A stretch of DNA of 64,000 nt, taken from positions 73,446-137,445 of the forward strand of contig USLU01000006.1 of NCBI GenBank assembly GCA_900555635.1. The letters are read 5' to 3'. This stretch comes from an uncultured Bacteroides sp. GTDB taxonomy: Bacteria; Bacteroidota; Bacteroidia; Bacteroidales; Bacteroidaceae. This document shows, piece after piece, positions 9,264-19,252 of the stretch; within the stretch, counting starts at the first letter, position 1; each line of letters opens with the position of its first letter. The notes under the pieces are model-generated. The model saw nothing but the letters and a program-made list of their open reading frames with translations. It had not been told where the DNA came from and did no database searches. Position numbers and translations under genes: made by a program.

Positions 9264-10492
9264 AAAGCTTCAACTAAGTCCACATATTGTCCGATTACCA
9301 CATCTTTGGAATATAATCGTCCGATTACATCAATACCATTCTGACCCAAAGAGGCTAATTCGTCCCTGGAAACGGCATTCAACCAATCAGTCATTTCTCC
9401 TACTTTTTCTTCCATATTCTTTTCTATAACCAACTTCCCACAATTATGCTCTTGTAAGAATTTTACAATAGGTGTATCTTCTCCCGAACACACCAACAAA
9501 GGTTTACCACATGCCATAATAGTATAAACCTTGGAAGGAAAGCCTTGCATCTCCATTTCAGGATTCATAAAAACAAACTGGATGTCAGAATAGGCAAGAA
9601 TAGACGGCATTAACTCTCTAGGTTGATAAGGCAAAACATGTATGTTAGTTAGTCCCTGTTTGAGGATCGTCTCTTCAAGGAAAGGCTTCTTAACACCTTC
9701 GCCAATTATAAAGTATTCAATTGGACACCCCAAAGTCCGTTCTGCCAAACAAACCAAAGGTTCCCAATCTTGTGCAAAGCCGATGTTCCCAGCATAAAGC
9801 AATTTCAAGGAAGTTGTTGGAGGAAACAGATGGGAATCCAAGGATCTCACATTCTCTTTTTGGGGATTATATAAATCTGTATCTACAAAGTTAGGTATGA
9901 TATGAAGCTTGGATACATCTTTAAACCTTCCTACTATTGTATTATAAAAAACATTATCTATAGTCGTAACGGCTGTTGAGCTATTATAAACATATCTTTC
10001 AATTTTACGCAGTAATTCTATTACAACGCCTTCTTTACGTTTAAGTATGTCAGGATATATCTCTTGCACATTATAGATGGTTTTACAACCTTTGATTTTC
10101 GCAAGCCAAAGATTGATAACCCCGATAGTCAAGGGAGGAGAAGGCGACAAAATAATATCGATATTTTTTTCAAATAAACCGATTAAGAAAGATACGACAT
10201 GCCAATATACAAATCCCAATATTCGCAGAAAACTATTCTTGAATTTCTTTTGGGGTACATGGATAACCCTGATTCCTTGGAAACAACTTTCCTTGCAGAC
10301 TCCCCAAATTTTCCATTTAAGTGGTTGTGCAGCCAATTGCGATTGCACTATATTATAATGGGGCGTAGTTGTCAATACAACTACATCATAGCCGCTTTCT
10401 TTAAATCTCAAAGCAATATCATTATAGAGATATGCTGTTGAAACTCCATCAGGACTAAAAATCAAGCTGTGTATCAGGATTTTCTTGGGCAT
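9260..10492 (-). CDS. Glycosyltransferase family 4, WbuB/WbjE-like (probable L-FucNAc transferase)
   Basis: 410 residues with the two-domain GT-B fold. The N-terminus reads HSLIFSPDGVSTAYLYNDIA, with a membrane-associated hydrophobic patch near residues 85-105. The C-terminal donor domain has LYAGNIGFAQDWEPL, VFMNPEMEMQGFPSKVYTIMACGKPLL and the acidic EX7E-type region. WbuB/WbjE proteins add L-FucNAc to the lipid-linked first sugar. The genes immediately upstream are those for UDP-L-FucNAc synthesis, which supports this acceptor/donor pairing. The gene starts eight bases after the upstream stop. Confidence 0.85.
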   Translation of the reverse strand: MPKKILIHSLIFSPDGVSTAYLYNDIALRFKESGYDVVVLTTTPHYNIVQSQLAAQPLKWKIWGVCKESCFQGIRVIHVPQKKFKNSFLRILGFVYWHVVSFLIGLFEKNIDIILSPSPPLTIGVINLWLAKIKGCKTIYNVQEIYPDILKRKEGVVIELLRKIERYVYNSSTAVTTIDNVFYNTIVGRFKDVSKLHIIPNFVDTDLYNPQKENVRSLDSHLFPPTTSLKLLYAGNIGFAQDWEPLVCLAERTLGCPIEYFIIGEGVKKPFLEETILKQGLTNIHVLPYQPRELMPSILAYSDIQFVFMNPEMEMQGFPSKVYTIMACGKPLLVCSGEDTPIVKFLQEHNCGKLVIEKNMEEKVGEMTDWLNAVSRDELASLGQNGIDVIGRLYSKDVVIGQYVDLVEAL

Positions 10493-10499
10493 AATACAC

Positions 10500-11681
10500 T
10501 TATTTTCTCCAGACCATCTTATTTATCACTCCCGTATAACTTTGAATCAACTTCACAACCTTAATCGAAACGTTTTCATCGACGTATGTTGGTACAGGTA
10601 AACCATTGTCACCATTCTTATTCATCTCCACAGCAGTATCAACCGCCTGCAACAATGACTGTTCATCAATACCCGCCAATATAAAGCAGCCTTTATCCAT
10701 AGCTTCCGGGCGTTCCGTACTGGTACGAATACAAACTGCCGGAAAGGAGTATCCCACCGACGTGAAAAAAGAGCTTTCCTCAGGCAATGTACCACTGTCC
10801 GATACGACGGCATAGGCGTTCATCTGCAAACAGTTATAATCATGGAAGCCAAGAGGTTCATGACGGATGACACGTTTATCTAATACAAAACCGCTTGTTT
10901 CAAGACGTTTCTTACTACGGGGATGACAACTATAAAGTATAGGCATGTCATATTTCTCAGCCATGGCATTAATAGCCTTAAACAATGAAAGAAAGTTCCT
11001 TTCCGTATCTATGTTCTCCTCACGATGAGCGGAAAGCAATATATATCTTCCTTTCTGGAGTTTCAATCTCTCATGAATATCTGAGACTTTTATTTCCGCC
11101 AGATTCTCATGCAGTACTTCTGCCATGGGAGAACCTGTTACATAAGTACGCTCCTTCGCTACACCAGAAGCGTTCAGATATCTGCGCGCATGCTCAGAAT
11201 AACAAAGATTCATATCTGAAATTATGTCAACGATCCGGCGATTAGTTTCTTCAGGCAAGCACTCATCGAAACAACGATTGCCTGCTTCCATGTGGAAGAT
11301 TGGAATATGAAGGCGTTTGGCACCGATCACGCTTAAACAGGAGTTTGTATCTCCCAGTACCAACACGGCATCAGGGGTAACCTGCACCATCAACTTATAA
11401 CTGGCATTGATGATATTTCCCATCGTAGCTCCCAAATCATCACCTACAGCATCCATATACACATCAGGATCTATCAGGTTCAGATCATGAAAGAAAACAC
11501 CATTCAAATTATAATCATAGTTCTGTCCGGTATGAGCCAGAATACAGTCAAAATACTTACGACACTTATTGATGACGGCTGCCAACCGGATAATCTCCGG
11601 ACGAGTGCCTACTATTATCAAGAGTTTCAACTTTCCGTTCTCCTGAAACTTTATATCTGAATAATCCAATCGAATATCCAT
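10500..11681 (-). CDS. wbjD: UDP-N-acetylglucosamine 2-epimerase family, WbjD/FnlC type
   Basis: A WecB-fold 2-epimerase, 393 residues. Visible landmarks are LLIIVGTRPEIIRLAAVI near residue 19, HTGQNYD, LGDTNSCLS, HMEAGNRCFDECLPEE near residue 150, and SDSGTLPEES near residue 290, all typical of non-hydrolysing epimerases. With WbjB and WbjC next to it, the likely reaction is the last step to UDP-N-acetyl-L-fucosamine (2-epimerisation of UDP-2-acetamido-2,6-dideoxy-L-talose). A WbpI role on the diacetamido-uronic acid made by the other sugar block of this operon is the main alternative. Confidence 0.88.
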   Translation of the reverse strand: MDIRLDYSDIKFQENGKLKLLIIVGTRPEIIRLAAVINKCRKYFDCILAHTGQNYDYNLNGVFFHDLNLIDPDVYMDAVGDDLGATMGNIINASYKLMVQVTPDAVLVLGDTNSCLSVIGAKRLHIPIFHMEAGNRCFDECLPEETNRRIVDIISDMNLCYSEHARRYLNASGVAKERTYVTGSPMAEVLHENLAEIKVSDIHERLKLQKGRYILLSAHREENIDTERNFLSLFKAINAMAEKYDMPILYSCHPRSKKRLETSGFVLDKRVIRHEPLGFHDYNCLQMNAYAVVSDSGTLPEESSFFTSVGYSFPAVCIRTSTERPEAMDKGCFILAGIDEQSLLQAVDTAVEMNKNGDNGLPVPTYVDENVSIKVVKLIQSYTGVINKMVWRK

Positions 11682-11725
11682 TTGCTATATTGTTCTTTAT
11701 ATTTATATGATCTTTTATACTATCC

Positions 11726-12874
11726 TTATACTTTTTCAAAATAAGTATCCGGTCTTTCGGGATCGAAACATTCATTGCACCACATAAAAGTTACCAAGTC
11801 TTCCATTTCTGAAAGATTGATGATATTATGAGTATATCCGGGAATCATCTCAACCACTTCTATTTTTTCTCCACGCACCTCAAAGTTTATCACTTCATCC
11901 GTACCCATTTTTCGAAGTTGTATCAAACCATGACCACTCACCACTACAAATTTCTCGTTCTTAGTGTGATGCCAATGTTGGCCTTTTGTAATGCCCGGTT
12001 TAGATATATTCACCGAGAACTGACCACGATCTAGCGTGCGGATAATTTCGGTGAAACTACCGCGCTCATCTACATTCATCCTCAAAGGATAAGAAAATCT
12101 CCCTTTGGGCAGGTAAGACAAATAAGTGGAATAAAGTTTCTTGGCAAAAGCATCACTCAAGTCAGGTACATTGAGGGTATCGGGCATTTGCCTGAAAGAC
12201 TTTATCAATTCCACAATGCTACCTAAGCTTATTGTATGTACTACGGGAACTTCACATAAATCCCCCTGATGGTGTTCTTTACCGTCCAAGACTGCAATCA
12301 GTTCATCTACCACGTCATCTATATATACAAGGCTCATTACTATCGATGGGTCATTCACCTGAATAGGCAAGTCATGGGCAATGTTATTACAGAATGTAGC
12401 CACTGCACTGTTATAGTTGGGACGGCACCATTTGCCGAAGATATTAGGAAAACGGTATATCAACACTTTAGCCCCAGTTTCTCTGCTGTAATCAAACATC
12501 AACTGTTCCCCGGCACGTTTGGATTCACCATAAGGATTATCCAGTGAAGCCTGGGTAGATGATGAGATCATAACCGGACATGTATTTCCATACTTTTTTA
12601 AAGTATCCAGAAGCGTGGAAGCAAAACCGAAATTGCCTTGCATGAACTCGGACTGTTCCTTCGGGCGGTTAACGCCTGCAAGGTTGAATACAAAGTCAGC
12701 CTGTTTACAATAGATATCCAGTTCCGATGGATCACTGTCTATATCATACTCAAAGACTGTAAGCTCATCTCCCTGTATTCCATAATGACGGGCTTTACCA
12801 CTTTGGATATTATGTAATTGGGATACAAGATTTCGTCCGACAAACCCTTTGGCGCCGGTCACTAAAACTTTCAT
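11726..12874 (-). CDS. wbjC: Bifunctional SDR reductase/cupin, WbjC/FnlB/CapF type
   Basis: 382 residues. The N-terminal SDR domain has TGAKGFVGRNL near residue 6 and the YGESKRAGE active site near residue 118. The C-terminal cupin domain from about residue 265 has the metal-binding stretch GQHWHHTKNEKF. CapF/WbjC epimerises at C-3 with the cupin and reduces C-4 with the SDR domain, producing UDP-2-acetamido-2,6-dideoxy-L-talose. Both domains are full length. It sits between the wbjB- and wbjD-like genes in the order seen in other FucNAc clusters. Confidence 0.92.
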   Translation of the reverse strand: MKVLVTGAKGFVGRNLVSQLHNIQSGKARHYGIQGDELTVFEYDIDSDPSELDIYCKQADFVFNLAGVNRPKEQSEFMQGNFGFASTLLDTLKKYGNTCPVMISSSTQASLDNPYGESKRAGEQLMFDYSRETGAKVLIYRFPNIFGKWCRPNYNSAVATFCNNIAHDLPIQVNDPSIVMSLVYIDDVVDELIAVLDGKEHHQGDLCEVPVVHTISLGSIVELIKSFRQMPDTLNVPDLSDAFAKKLYSTYLSYLPKGRFSYPLRMNVDERGSFTEIIRTLDRGQFSVNISKPGITKGQHWHHTKNEKFVVVSGHGLIQLRKMGTDEVINFEVRGEKIEVVEMIPGYTHNIINLSEMEDLVTFMWCNECFDPERPDTYFEKV

Positions 12875-12890
12875 AAAACAAATAGTTTAT

Positions 12891-13964
12891 TTATTCACTC
12901 TTGATCTCCGTACTTTTGGTCTTTTCTTCCAGCCCGAGATCTTCACGGATAAAGCGGAGTTTAAGAAGAAGTTTTTTCATGCCTTCCACATCCAGGCGGG
13001 CAGTGTTATGAGAATGATAATCCTCAATTCTGGCAATATCCTCATTACCTTCCGTAAAGAACTTGTCGTAATTCAAATCGCGGGTATCACAAGGAATACG
13101 GTAATAATCACCCATATCAATGGCTTTTGCCATCTCTTCTCGGGTAACAAGGGTTTCATAAAGTTTCTCTCCATGGCGGGTACCGATAGTCTTGACTTCT
13201 ATTTCACCGTATTTAGGATGTATTTGTGCATAGGTTTCTTTCAACGACTGCGCCAAAACATCCAATGTAGCAGCAGGAGCTTTCTGCACAAACAAGTCAC
13301 CGTTATGACCATGTGCAAATGCATAGATTACAAGATCCACAGCATCATCCAGCGTCATCATGAAACGGGTCATGTTAGGGTCTGTTACTGTAATAGGTTT
13401 GCCATTCTTTATCTGCTCCACCCACAAAGGAATTACGGAACCACGGCTTGCCATAACATTGCCATAACGAGTACAACAAATAGTAGTGCCAGCTCCATCA
13501 CCCAAGGCACGACCTTTGGCGATAGCCACCTTCTCCATCATAGCTTTGCTGATACCCATGGCATTAATAGGGTAAGCAGCCTTATCTGTTGAAAGAACTA
13601 CTACGTTTTTTACACCATGGGCAATAGCGGATTCCAATACGTTATCTGTACCGATAACATTGGTCTGTACAGCCTGCAAAGGAAAGAACTCACAACTCGG
13701 AACTTGTTTCAGGGCGGCAGCGGAAAATACGTAATCCACTCCTACCATAACACCATCCACCGATTGGCGGTCACGGACATTGCCAATGTAGAACTTCACT
13801 TTGGGATTCTGCAAATGATGACGCATGTCATCCTGCTTCTTCTCATCTCTCGAAAAAATACGGATTTCCTTGATATCGCTATCAAGAAAACGACGTAAAA
13901 CTGCATTACCGAAAGAACCTGTACCACCGGTAATTAATAAAATTTTATCTTTAAATATGGACAT
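12891..13964 (-). CDS. wbjB: UDP-GlcNAc 4,6-dehydratase/5-epimerase, WbjB/FnlA/CapE type
   Basis: An inverting dehydratase of the extended SDR superfamily, first step of UDP-L-FucNAc synthesis. Visible: ITGGTGSFGNAVLRRF near residue 11, the SAAALKQVPSCEFFP motif typical of CapE/FlaA1 enzymes, LSTDKAAYPINAMGISKAMME with the modified catalytic site (Met replaces the usual Tyr of YxxxK), and TRYGNVMASRGSVIP. I use ATG 13964 (MSIFKDKILLITGG), 357 residues. The ORF extends 19 codons further upstream, but those residues are Ile/Tyr/Asn-rich and not family-like. Confidence 0.92.
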   Translation of the reverse strand: MSIFKDKILLITGGTGSFGNAVLRRFLDSDIKEIRIFSRDEKKQDDMRHHLQNPKVKFYIGNVRDRQSVDGVMVGVDYVFSAAALKQVPSCEFFPLQAVQTNVIGTDNVLESAIAHGVKNVVVLSTDKAAYPINAMGISKAMMEKVAIAKGRALGDGAGTTICCTRYGNVMASRGSVIPLWVEQIKNGKPITVTDPNMTRFMMTLDDAVDLVIYAFAHGHNGDLFVQKAPAATLDVLAQSLKETYAQIHPKYGEIEVKTIGTRHGEKLYETLVTREEMAKAIDMGDYYRIPCDTRDLNYDKFFTEGNEDIARIEDYHSHNTARLDVEGMKKLLLKLRFIREDLGLEEKTKSTEIKSE

Positions 13965-14026
13965 ATTATATTTTATCTTAATCATTTGTATGAGGTACAC
14001 ATCAACATTAGTATATATCAAAAAAC

Positions 14027-15238
14027 TTACTTGTAATCTTTTAAAAGTCCCTCATATAACTGCATATATTCGCTGTAACGTATCTTTTTATCATAAAGCC
14101 TCACAGCCCTTTCTCTACAGTTCGATTCATAAGCAACTTTCCCTAATCGTTTTATAATATTTATTTTAGCAATTAAGCTTTCTAAATCACCCTGCTCCAC
14201 CACAAAACCAGTAGATTCATCTATTGCCTCTACACTACCACCTGTACGGTATGTTATCACAGGAGTACCGCATGCCAATGCCTCTAAATTCGTTGTTGGG
14301 AAATTATCTTCCCAAGTAGGATTTAAGAATACGTCCGCGATTGAATAATATTGTACTAATTCCTGAATACTATTCGTACGTTTAATTCCGACAATTCCTT
14401 TAGGGAGATTCTCAATCTGCTTATCATTCACACCTATTAATACAATAAGGGAATCATGTCCTAACATCTGCCTAAGCTTAATAAAATCTTCCAACCCTTT
14501 ATGAGGAGACCACACACTTGCAACTCCTAAAATTACAAACCTGTCATCTATTCCCAATTCTGATTTCTTTTTTCGTAATGGAGTAAACATTTCAATATCA
14601 ATCCCATTATGAATTATCTGCACTGGATAGTACTTTAAGAAGGAAGACATCACTTCATCCTTCAACCATTTTGAAACAGTAACTAAAGTCACATTTTTAG
14701 CTAAAGTAAACCACTTCTTCTTATCCCTAAAGTTCTTTTCAGAGCGATCTATCATACATGACTTTGGATAGGTCTTTTTCAGCGGACAATCGTAACATCC
14801 ATTTTTCCAGCGTTCACAATTTATATAGGTATAATGTGAGCAATGTCCAGTAAAAGTCCAACAGTCGTGCAGAGTCCAAACTACTGGAATTTCTATCTTA
14901 TGCAAATACTCAAACAAAATCGGATAGTTCAAATAATATCCATGAATATTATGCAAATGAATAATATCTGGACTAATATCTTCTATTTTTTTTATCAATT
15001 CGCTAGTGCTAGCCTTAGAAGCCAATCCATGTCTATCAAATAGACGGGTCTGAAACACATGATAAAATACATCCCAATCTGTACCTATCCTGATTCGCTT
15101 TGAGGTACTATCATTACTGTGACGTCCATAGGCGATATAGCTCTCCCAGCCTTCTGCAATTACCTGCTGACCTATTTCTTCTGCAATACGTCCCGTAGAT
15201 CCCCAATTAGAAGTTGTGTTAATCTGAAAAAGTTTCAT
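14027..15238 (-). CDS. Glycosyltransferase family 4
   Basis: 403 residues from ATG 15238 (MKLFQINTTSNWGSTGRIAE); the alternative start six codons earlier lacks support. Motifs: IHLHNIHGYYLNYP and WTLHDCWTFTGHCSHY in the acceptor domain, with a cysteine-rich insert (CERWKNGCYDCP) characteristic of WcaA/WcfI-type capsule transferases, then VASVWSPHKGLEDF, VFLNPTWEDNFPTTNLEALACGTPVITY with the EX7E motif. It should add one sugar to the lipid-linked repeat at the inner membrane. Donor unknown. It precedes the wbjB-like gene by 62 bases. Confidence 0.9.
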   Translation of the reverse strand: MKLFQINTTSNWGSTGRIAEEIGQQVIAEGWESYIAYGRHSNDSTSKRIRIGTDWDVFYHVFQTRLFDRHGLASKASTSELIKKIEDISPDIIHLHNIHGYYLNYPILFEYLHKIEIPVVWTLHDCWTFTGHCSHYTYINCERWKNGCYDCPLKKTYPKSCMIDRSEKNFRDKKKWFTLAKNVTLVTVSKWLKDEVMSSFLKYYPVQIIHNGIDIEMFTPLRKKKSELGIDDRFVILGVASVWSPHKGLEDFIKLRQMLGHDSLIVLIGVNDKQIENLPKGIVGIKRTNSIQELVQYYSIADVFLNPTWEDNFPTTNLEALACGTPVITYRTGGSVEAIDESTGFVVEQGDLESLIAKINIIKRLGKVAYESNCRERAVRLYDKKIRYSEYMQLYEGLLKDYK

Positions 15239-15628
15239 TATTCCATATATAAACATTAATTGCTAGACTATTCTGCTTTTCAAAGCCTCACAGCCTATTC
15301 TAATATTTTTGTAATGTAAAATATTGACACAATATTAACCTTATGAGAAAATTACAATTCTAAGGTTAGTTTAAAACTAGATACTTACTAATTTGGATAA
15401 ATATAGTAATATTAAACTCACTCACAAATACAGTATTGCACTTTTGAAATTTTCTAAAAAACAATCTTCACCTAGTAGTGTAGAACTCATAGTAAAATAC
15501 CTCTATGTTCATTCTTGCCTTTCTAAAGATAAACACATAAACATAACAGAAATACCAAGATATAAAAAGCCAAGAAATGAATGCACACTAAAAATTGTTG
15601 TTAATACCCAACTTCTACTCTTTCAAAT
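15239..15628. other. Gene-free AT-rich gap inside the CPS operon
   Basis: About 390 bases between two glycosyltransferase genes, much longer than the other spacings in the operon. It is strongly AT-rich. I see no hairpin followed by T's, no convincing promoter and no coding remnant on the minus strand. A 79-codon plus-strand ORF (15393-15632) has no recognisable features. The gap may be the scar of a deleted or replaced gene. Confidence 0.5.
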
Positions 15629-16795
15629 TTAAGAGGAAATGCAACCACTTATATCATCAATAACTTGTTTACCTATTCCAAGATAAGAAAATTTATTACT
15701 ACCTTCATTTTTTGATATCTCAGACATTTTTTGTCTCAAGTCTTCCGAGTCAACTATTTTTTTTATTAGCATATACAATTCCTCTTCCGAATCACTTCTC
15801 AAAAATGCAACATTGCCTCCACTATCCAAATACTCTCCTCCATTCCAATACTTGCAAATTAGAGGCAATCCACAACATATTGCTTGTTGCCATAGGACAG
15901 ATTGTCCTCCAGGAAAACATGCTATATCTGAAGCTAAAAAATACCGATATATATCTTCTATTTTTTTCCAACCAAGTAAAATAATATTTATATTATTATT
16001 TATCGCATTTTTCAATTCTTTTTCATAACAATAATCTATAGAACCAATTATTAAAAGAGTTACAACATTATTATTCAGCAAATTGCATGCCTTTACCAAA
16101 TTAATAGTCTTTTTATAAACATCTATTTTTCCTGCTGTTACTATGACTATCTGCCTCTCAGACACGCCTAATTCTTTACGGATTTGTTCTCTTACACATT
16201 TCTTATCTTTTAAATTAATCAGTTCAACATCCCCACCCAATGGTAACAAATTGATTTTTTTTTTATTTATCCCATACATAGAATGTACAAAATCTATAGT
16301 GCCCGGAGTTACAGCGTAGTATTGATCTACAAAATATTTAGTTAATGCTATAATGAAATGATATAATCCTTTATGTAACAAATATTTCGACAAAATGTTA
16401 TTTGCTGAATTATGGAAATCACAATGAAAATCAACAACTAACTTACATTTATACCTTATTTTATATTTAATAATATCATAATAATTAAAATAAGGAATTC
16501 CATGAAAATATATTAAGTCAGGCTCTTCATTTTGTAAACATAAATACAGCCCCTTATACATTGCAAATCGATAATTAATTTTAAATTTCAATTTCAATCG
16601 GATAATTTTACATTGGTCTATTTTATAACTATTTGTACCAAAATTCTGATTTACATTATAATTAAAGCAGTTTGCATAATCTAATGTCGAAATGACAGTT
16701 ACATCATGTCCTAATTTCGCATGAGCTTTCGGTAGCTCATTATCTTGATAGGAAAAACCATCTATATAAGTATGACAAATATGAACTATTTTCAT
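15629..16795 (-). CDS. Glycosyltransferase family 4
   Basis: 388 residues. The start reads MKIVHICHTYIDGFSYQDNELPKAHAKLGHDVTVIST, typical of GT4 capsule transferases. The donor half has VTAGKIDVYKKTINLV, LLIIGSIDYCYEKEL, IILLGWKK and SDIACFPGGQSVLWQQAICCGLPLI. The PGGQSVLWQQA stretch replaces the usual E-GLP motif, as in a subset of GT4 enzymes. Base composition is extremely AT-rich, with Lys, Asn and Ile dominating. Acceptor and donor cannot be inferred. Confidence 0.88.
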   Translation of the reverse strand: MKIVHICHTYIDGFSYQDNELPKAHAKLGHDVTVISTLDYANCFNYNVNQNFGTNSYKIDQCKIIRLKLKFKINYRFAMYKGLYLCLQNEEPDLIYFHGIPYFNYYDIIKYKIRYKCKLVVDFHCDFHNSANNILSKYLLHKGLYHFIIALTKYFVDQYYAVTPGTIDFVHSMYGINKKKINLLPLGGDVELINLKDKKCVREQIRKELGVSERQIVIVTAGKIDVYKKTINLVKACNLLNNNVVTLLIIGSIDYCYEKELKNAINNNINIILLGWKKIEDIYRYFLASDIACFPGGQSVLWQQAICCGLPLICKYWNGGEYLDSGGNVAFLRSDSEEELYMLIKKIVDSEDLRQKMSEISKNEGSNKFSYLGIGKQVIDDISGCISS

Positions 16796-16881
16796 TACTA
16801 GTATTTAATCATATGTTTTAAGGTCTATCTCCAGAATAAATCAAGAGGTTGAGTACTTACAAAAAATACAAGAATATAAAA

Positions 16882-18003
16882 TTATAAACTTAGTGTCTTT
16901 TTATACAGTTCTATAAGTTTGACTTCTTCATTCTCCCAATTAAAAATAGTACTACCTAGTCCTTTAGGTTTAGACATATCAGGTAGTTTCAAGAGGAACT
17001 CTTCCAATTTTTCTTTTTTATCATCCCATATATATCCTAAGCTATAATCTTCCACAATATTAGGCATCTCACCATGAGAATACACAATCACAGGCACTCT
17101 TGCATTTATATATTCAAAAAATTTATTAGGTAAAGAATACTTATAACTAATATTCACATTTTCAATTAAGGAGAATGCATAGTCAGCGCTACATGTATAT
17201 GCTAATATTTTATCATATGATACAGGTGGATAATAATATATGTTTGAATATGCAGCAGCCATTAATTCCACTTCTTTCACAAAAGGACCATATCCCATAA
17301 ATACAATTACATAATGTTTTGGTAATAATTTAAATGTTTCAAGCAGTAGTTCAACACTTCGTCCTGGTCCAATTCCTCCTTGGTAAATGAATAATAAGTC
17401 AGAATCATTTATCCCCAATTCGGTTCTTAGTATTCTATTTGAACAAGAAATGTCTTTCATATTTGGACAATTCATAACTACCGTAGGTTTCTCTATATGA
17501 TATAAATTCATATATATATCCGCAATTTTACTGCCAACAGTAATCATAGCATCAACTTTTTTTATAAAGAAGCGCTCAACATAATAGAGTCTTTTCTTCA
17601 TATTATCAGAGCTTTTCGTAGCATGATCTATTTCAAATTCATGCGCATCATATATAATTTTCACTCTTCTGTTTATTATCCACCTATATAAAACTCCTAT
17701 TGGTAAAGTATCCAAATCATTACAATGAATAAAGTCTATCTCTCTATATTGCATTAAAAAGCAAAATAAAAATTCTAAATATTTGAAACCTAATGCAAAT
17801 ATTGAATGTCCCCATTTTTTTGTTTTAATTTTTATCCGATGTACAGGTATTTGGTTAACTACATCAAATTCCTCCAATCCTACTTTATGCATTGCTACAA
17901 CAGTTACATCATAACCTACATTTCTAAGTGTGATAGCCTCTTTCAAAACTCTAGAATCGTGTTCAAAACTATTTGTAACTAATAAGACTCCCTTCTTTCT
18001 CAT
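16882..18003 (-). CDS. Glycosyltransferase family 4
   Basis: 373 residues from ATG 18003 (MRKKGVLLVTNSFEHDSRVLKEA), which is the family-like N-terminus; the longer frame from 18033 would overlap the polymerase gene further. Motifs: DFIHCNDLDTLPIG, YDAHEFEIDHA (a hallmark of this GT4 branch), FIYQGGIGPGRSVELLLETF and SLPNKFFEYINARVPVIVYSHGEMPNIV. The gene overlaps the end of the polymerase gene by 35 bases, so the two are translated as part of the same operon. Sugar specificity unknown. Confidence 0.9.
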   Translation of the reverse strand: MRKKGVLLVTNSFEHDSRVLKEAITLRNVGYDVTVVAMHKVGLEEFDVVNQIPVHRIKIKTKKWGHSIFALGFKYLEFLFCFLMQYREIDFIHCNDLDTLPIGVLYRWIINRRVKIIYDAHEFEIDHATKSSDNMKKRLYYVERFFIKKVDAMITVGSKIADIYMNLYHIEKPTVVMNCPNMKDISCSNRILRTELGINDSDLLFIYQGGIGPGRSVELLLETFKLLPKHYVIVFMGYGPFVKEVELMAAAYSNIYYYPPVSYDKILAYTCSADYAFSLIENVNISYKYSLPNKFFEYINARVPVIVYSHGEMPNIVEDYSLGYIWDDKKEKLEEFLLKLPDMSKPKGLGSTIFNWENEEVKLIELYKKTLSL

Positions 18004-19210
18004 ACTTTTCACTTCTATATTTTCTAAATACACTTACCACTATTCCTAAAAATAAGAAAAAAAGCGGTTTAGTTAAATAACTCCCGGAGAACAATAATGG
18101 AAAAAAACAAAAAAAACAAAACATCAAAGAAATATTTCTACTACAATAATCTTTATTTTTAACTAAAGAAATAAAAAGCATATACATCAAACATAACAAA
18201 AACAGTCCTCCACCAGCAATTCCATAATGTAACATAATTTCATATAAAAAATTATGAGGATAATTACCATAATAGTCAGTAACATGAAAAAACTCACTAA
18301 TAATGATCCGATCACTAGATAAACCGACTCCTAGAAATGGATTTGAGATAATATGCTCCTTTGCACAAGATAATATTTTTATCCTAGCATCATCCTCCAT
18401 TACATTCCCCTCTAACAAGCGTTCCAATAACCTAACGCTCATATCCTTCTGCAATAATCCCTCCGCAATAGTATAAATTATTTTTTGGATATTAGAAACA
18501 ACAATATAAACCAATGAAATTGCAATAAAAAGTATTCTATATTTTTTTGAAGACTGACAAATTATTAAAAACAACTTAACCATAATAAACATTCCCCATA
18601 TAACAAAAGGACCACGAGCACCCGCTGCAAAAATTAGAAATATTGCAACTATTATATTTATCAAATGAATAACACTTAATCTTTCTATAAATTCATTGGA
18701 TGAAATTATAATAGCAGGTAAAACTAAATATGCAGCATTTTGATCATATTTTTCTGCTTCTCCAACACCATATACAATAATCCAAAAATACATTGAGACT
18801 GTCAAAACTATTGCAGTTACACGAAGATATTTATATAACAAACGATAATCTCTTATCTTTCTCCCTGCCCAATAATAAGGTATTGTAGCTAATATCCCTA
18901 TAAGAATCTTAATATAGTATGTTTCATACCCTAAATGAGTAACAAAAGTTATAGCCCAAACGAAACACAAGAAAATAGGCAATAAAATTGCATCCTTAGG
19001 TAATTTTCGAAAGCAATATAAGCAATGACAAAGAAATATTGCATATACAAATGTAAATCCAATAGATAAAATTGATAACGGTAACAAAAAATCAAATGTT
19101 GTAATAATAGACCATTTCAAAGGTGAATAAGCTACAGAGGAGCAAATGAATATGCTAACAAGTTTATTTTCAACTTGCATGCTAGAAATTTTTCCAATAC
19201 TTATTTTCAC
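17969..19210 (-). CDS. wzy: O-antigen/capsule polymerase, Wzy-like membrane protein
   Basis: 413 residues with about 11-12 hydrophobic segments and a large loop near residues 250-310 that contains NPFLGVGLSSDR and YGNYPHNFLYEIMLHYG. The H-N-x-[FY]-L-x-x-x-x-x-x-G pattern belongs to the Wzy/WaaL (O-antigen ligase) superfamily. The expected role is joining repeat units in the periplasm after Wzx flipping. Wzy proteins diverge strongly, so the call rests on topology, this motif and being the only candidate polymerase in a Wzx-containing operon. Confidence 0.85.
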   Translation of the reverse strand: MKISIGKISSMQVENKLVSIFICSSVAYSPLKWSIITTFDFLLPLSILSIGFTFVYAIFLCHCLYCFRKLPKDAILLPIFLCFVWAITFVTHLGYETYYIKILIGILATIPYYWAGRKIRDYRLLYKYLRVTAIVLTVSMYFWIIVYGVGEAEKYDQNAAYLVLPAIIISSNEFIERLSVIHLINIIVAIFLIFAAGARGPFVIWGMFIMVKLFLIICQSSKKYRILFIAISLVYIVVSNIQKIIYTIAEGLLQKDMSVRLLERLLEGNVMEDDARIKILSCAKEHIISNPFLGVGLSSDRIIISEFFHVTDYYGNYPHNFLYEIMLHYGIAGGGLFLLCLMYMLFISLVKNKDYCSRNISLMFCFFCFFPLLFSGSYLTKPLFFLFLGIVVSVFRKYRSEKYEKEGSLISYK

Positions 19211-19252
19211 GTTTAAATTACAATTAAATCAACTAACTTTATAATAGTTACT

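Noticed and set aside
10500..11681. Classical WecB giving UDP-ManNAc
   Set aside because: The fold is shared, but no ManNAc dehydrogenase gene adjoins it and it lies within a wbjB-wbjC-wbjE block.
15393..15632. 79-codon plus-strand ORF in the long gap of the capsule operon
   Set aside because: Antisense, AT-driven composition, no motif, and its end runs into the next glycosyltransferase gene.
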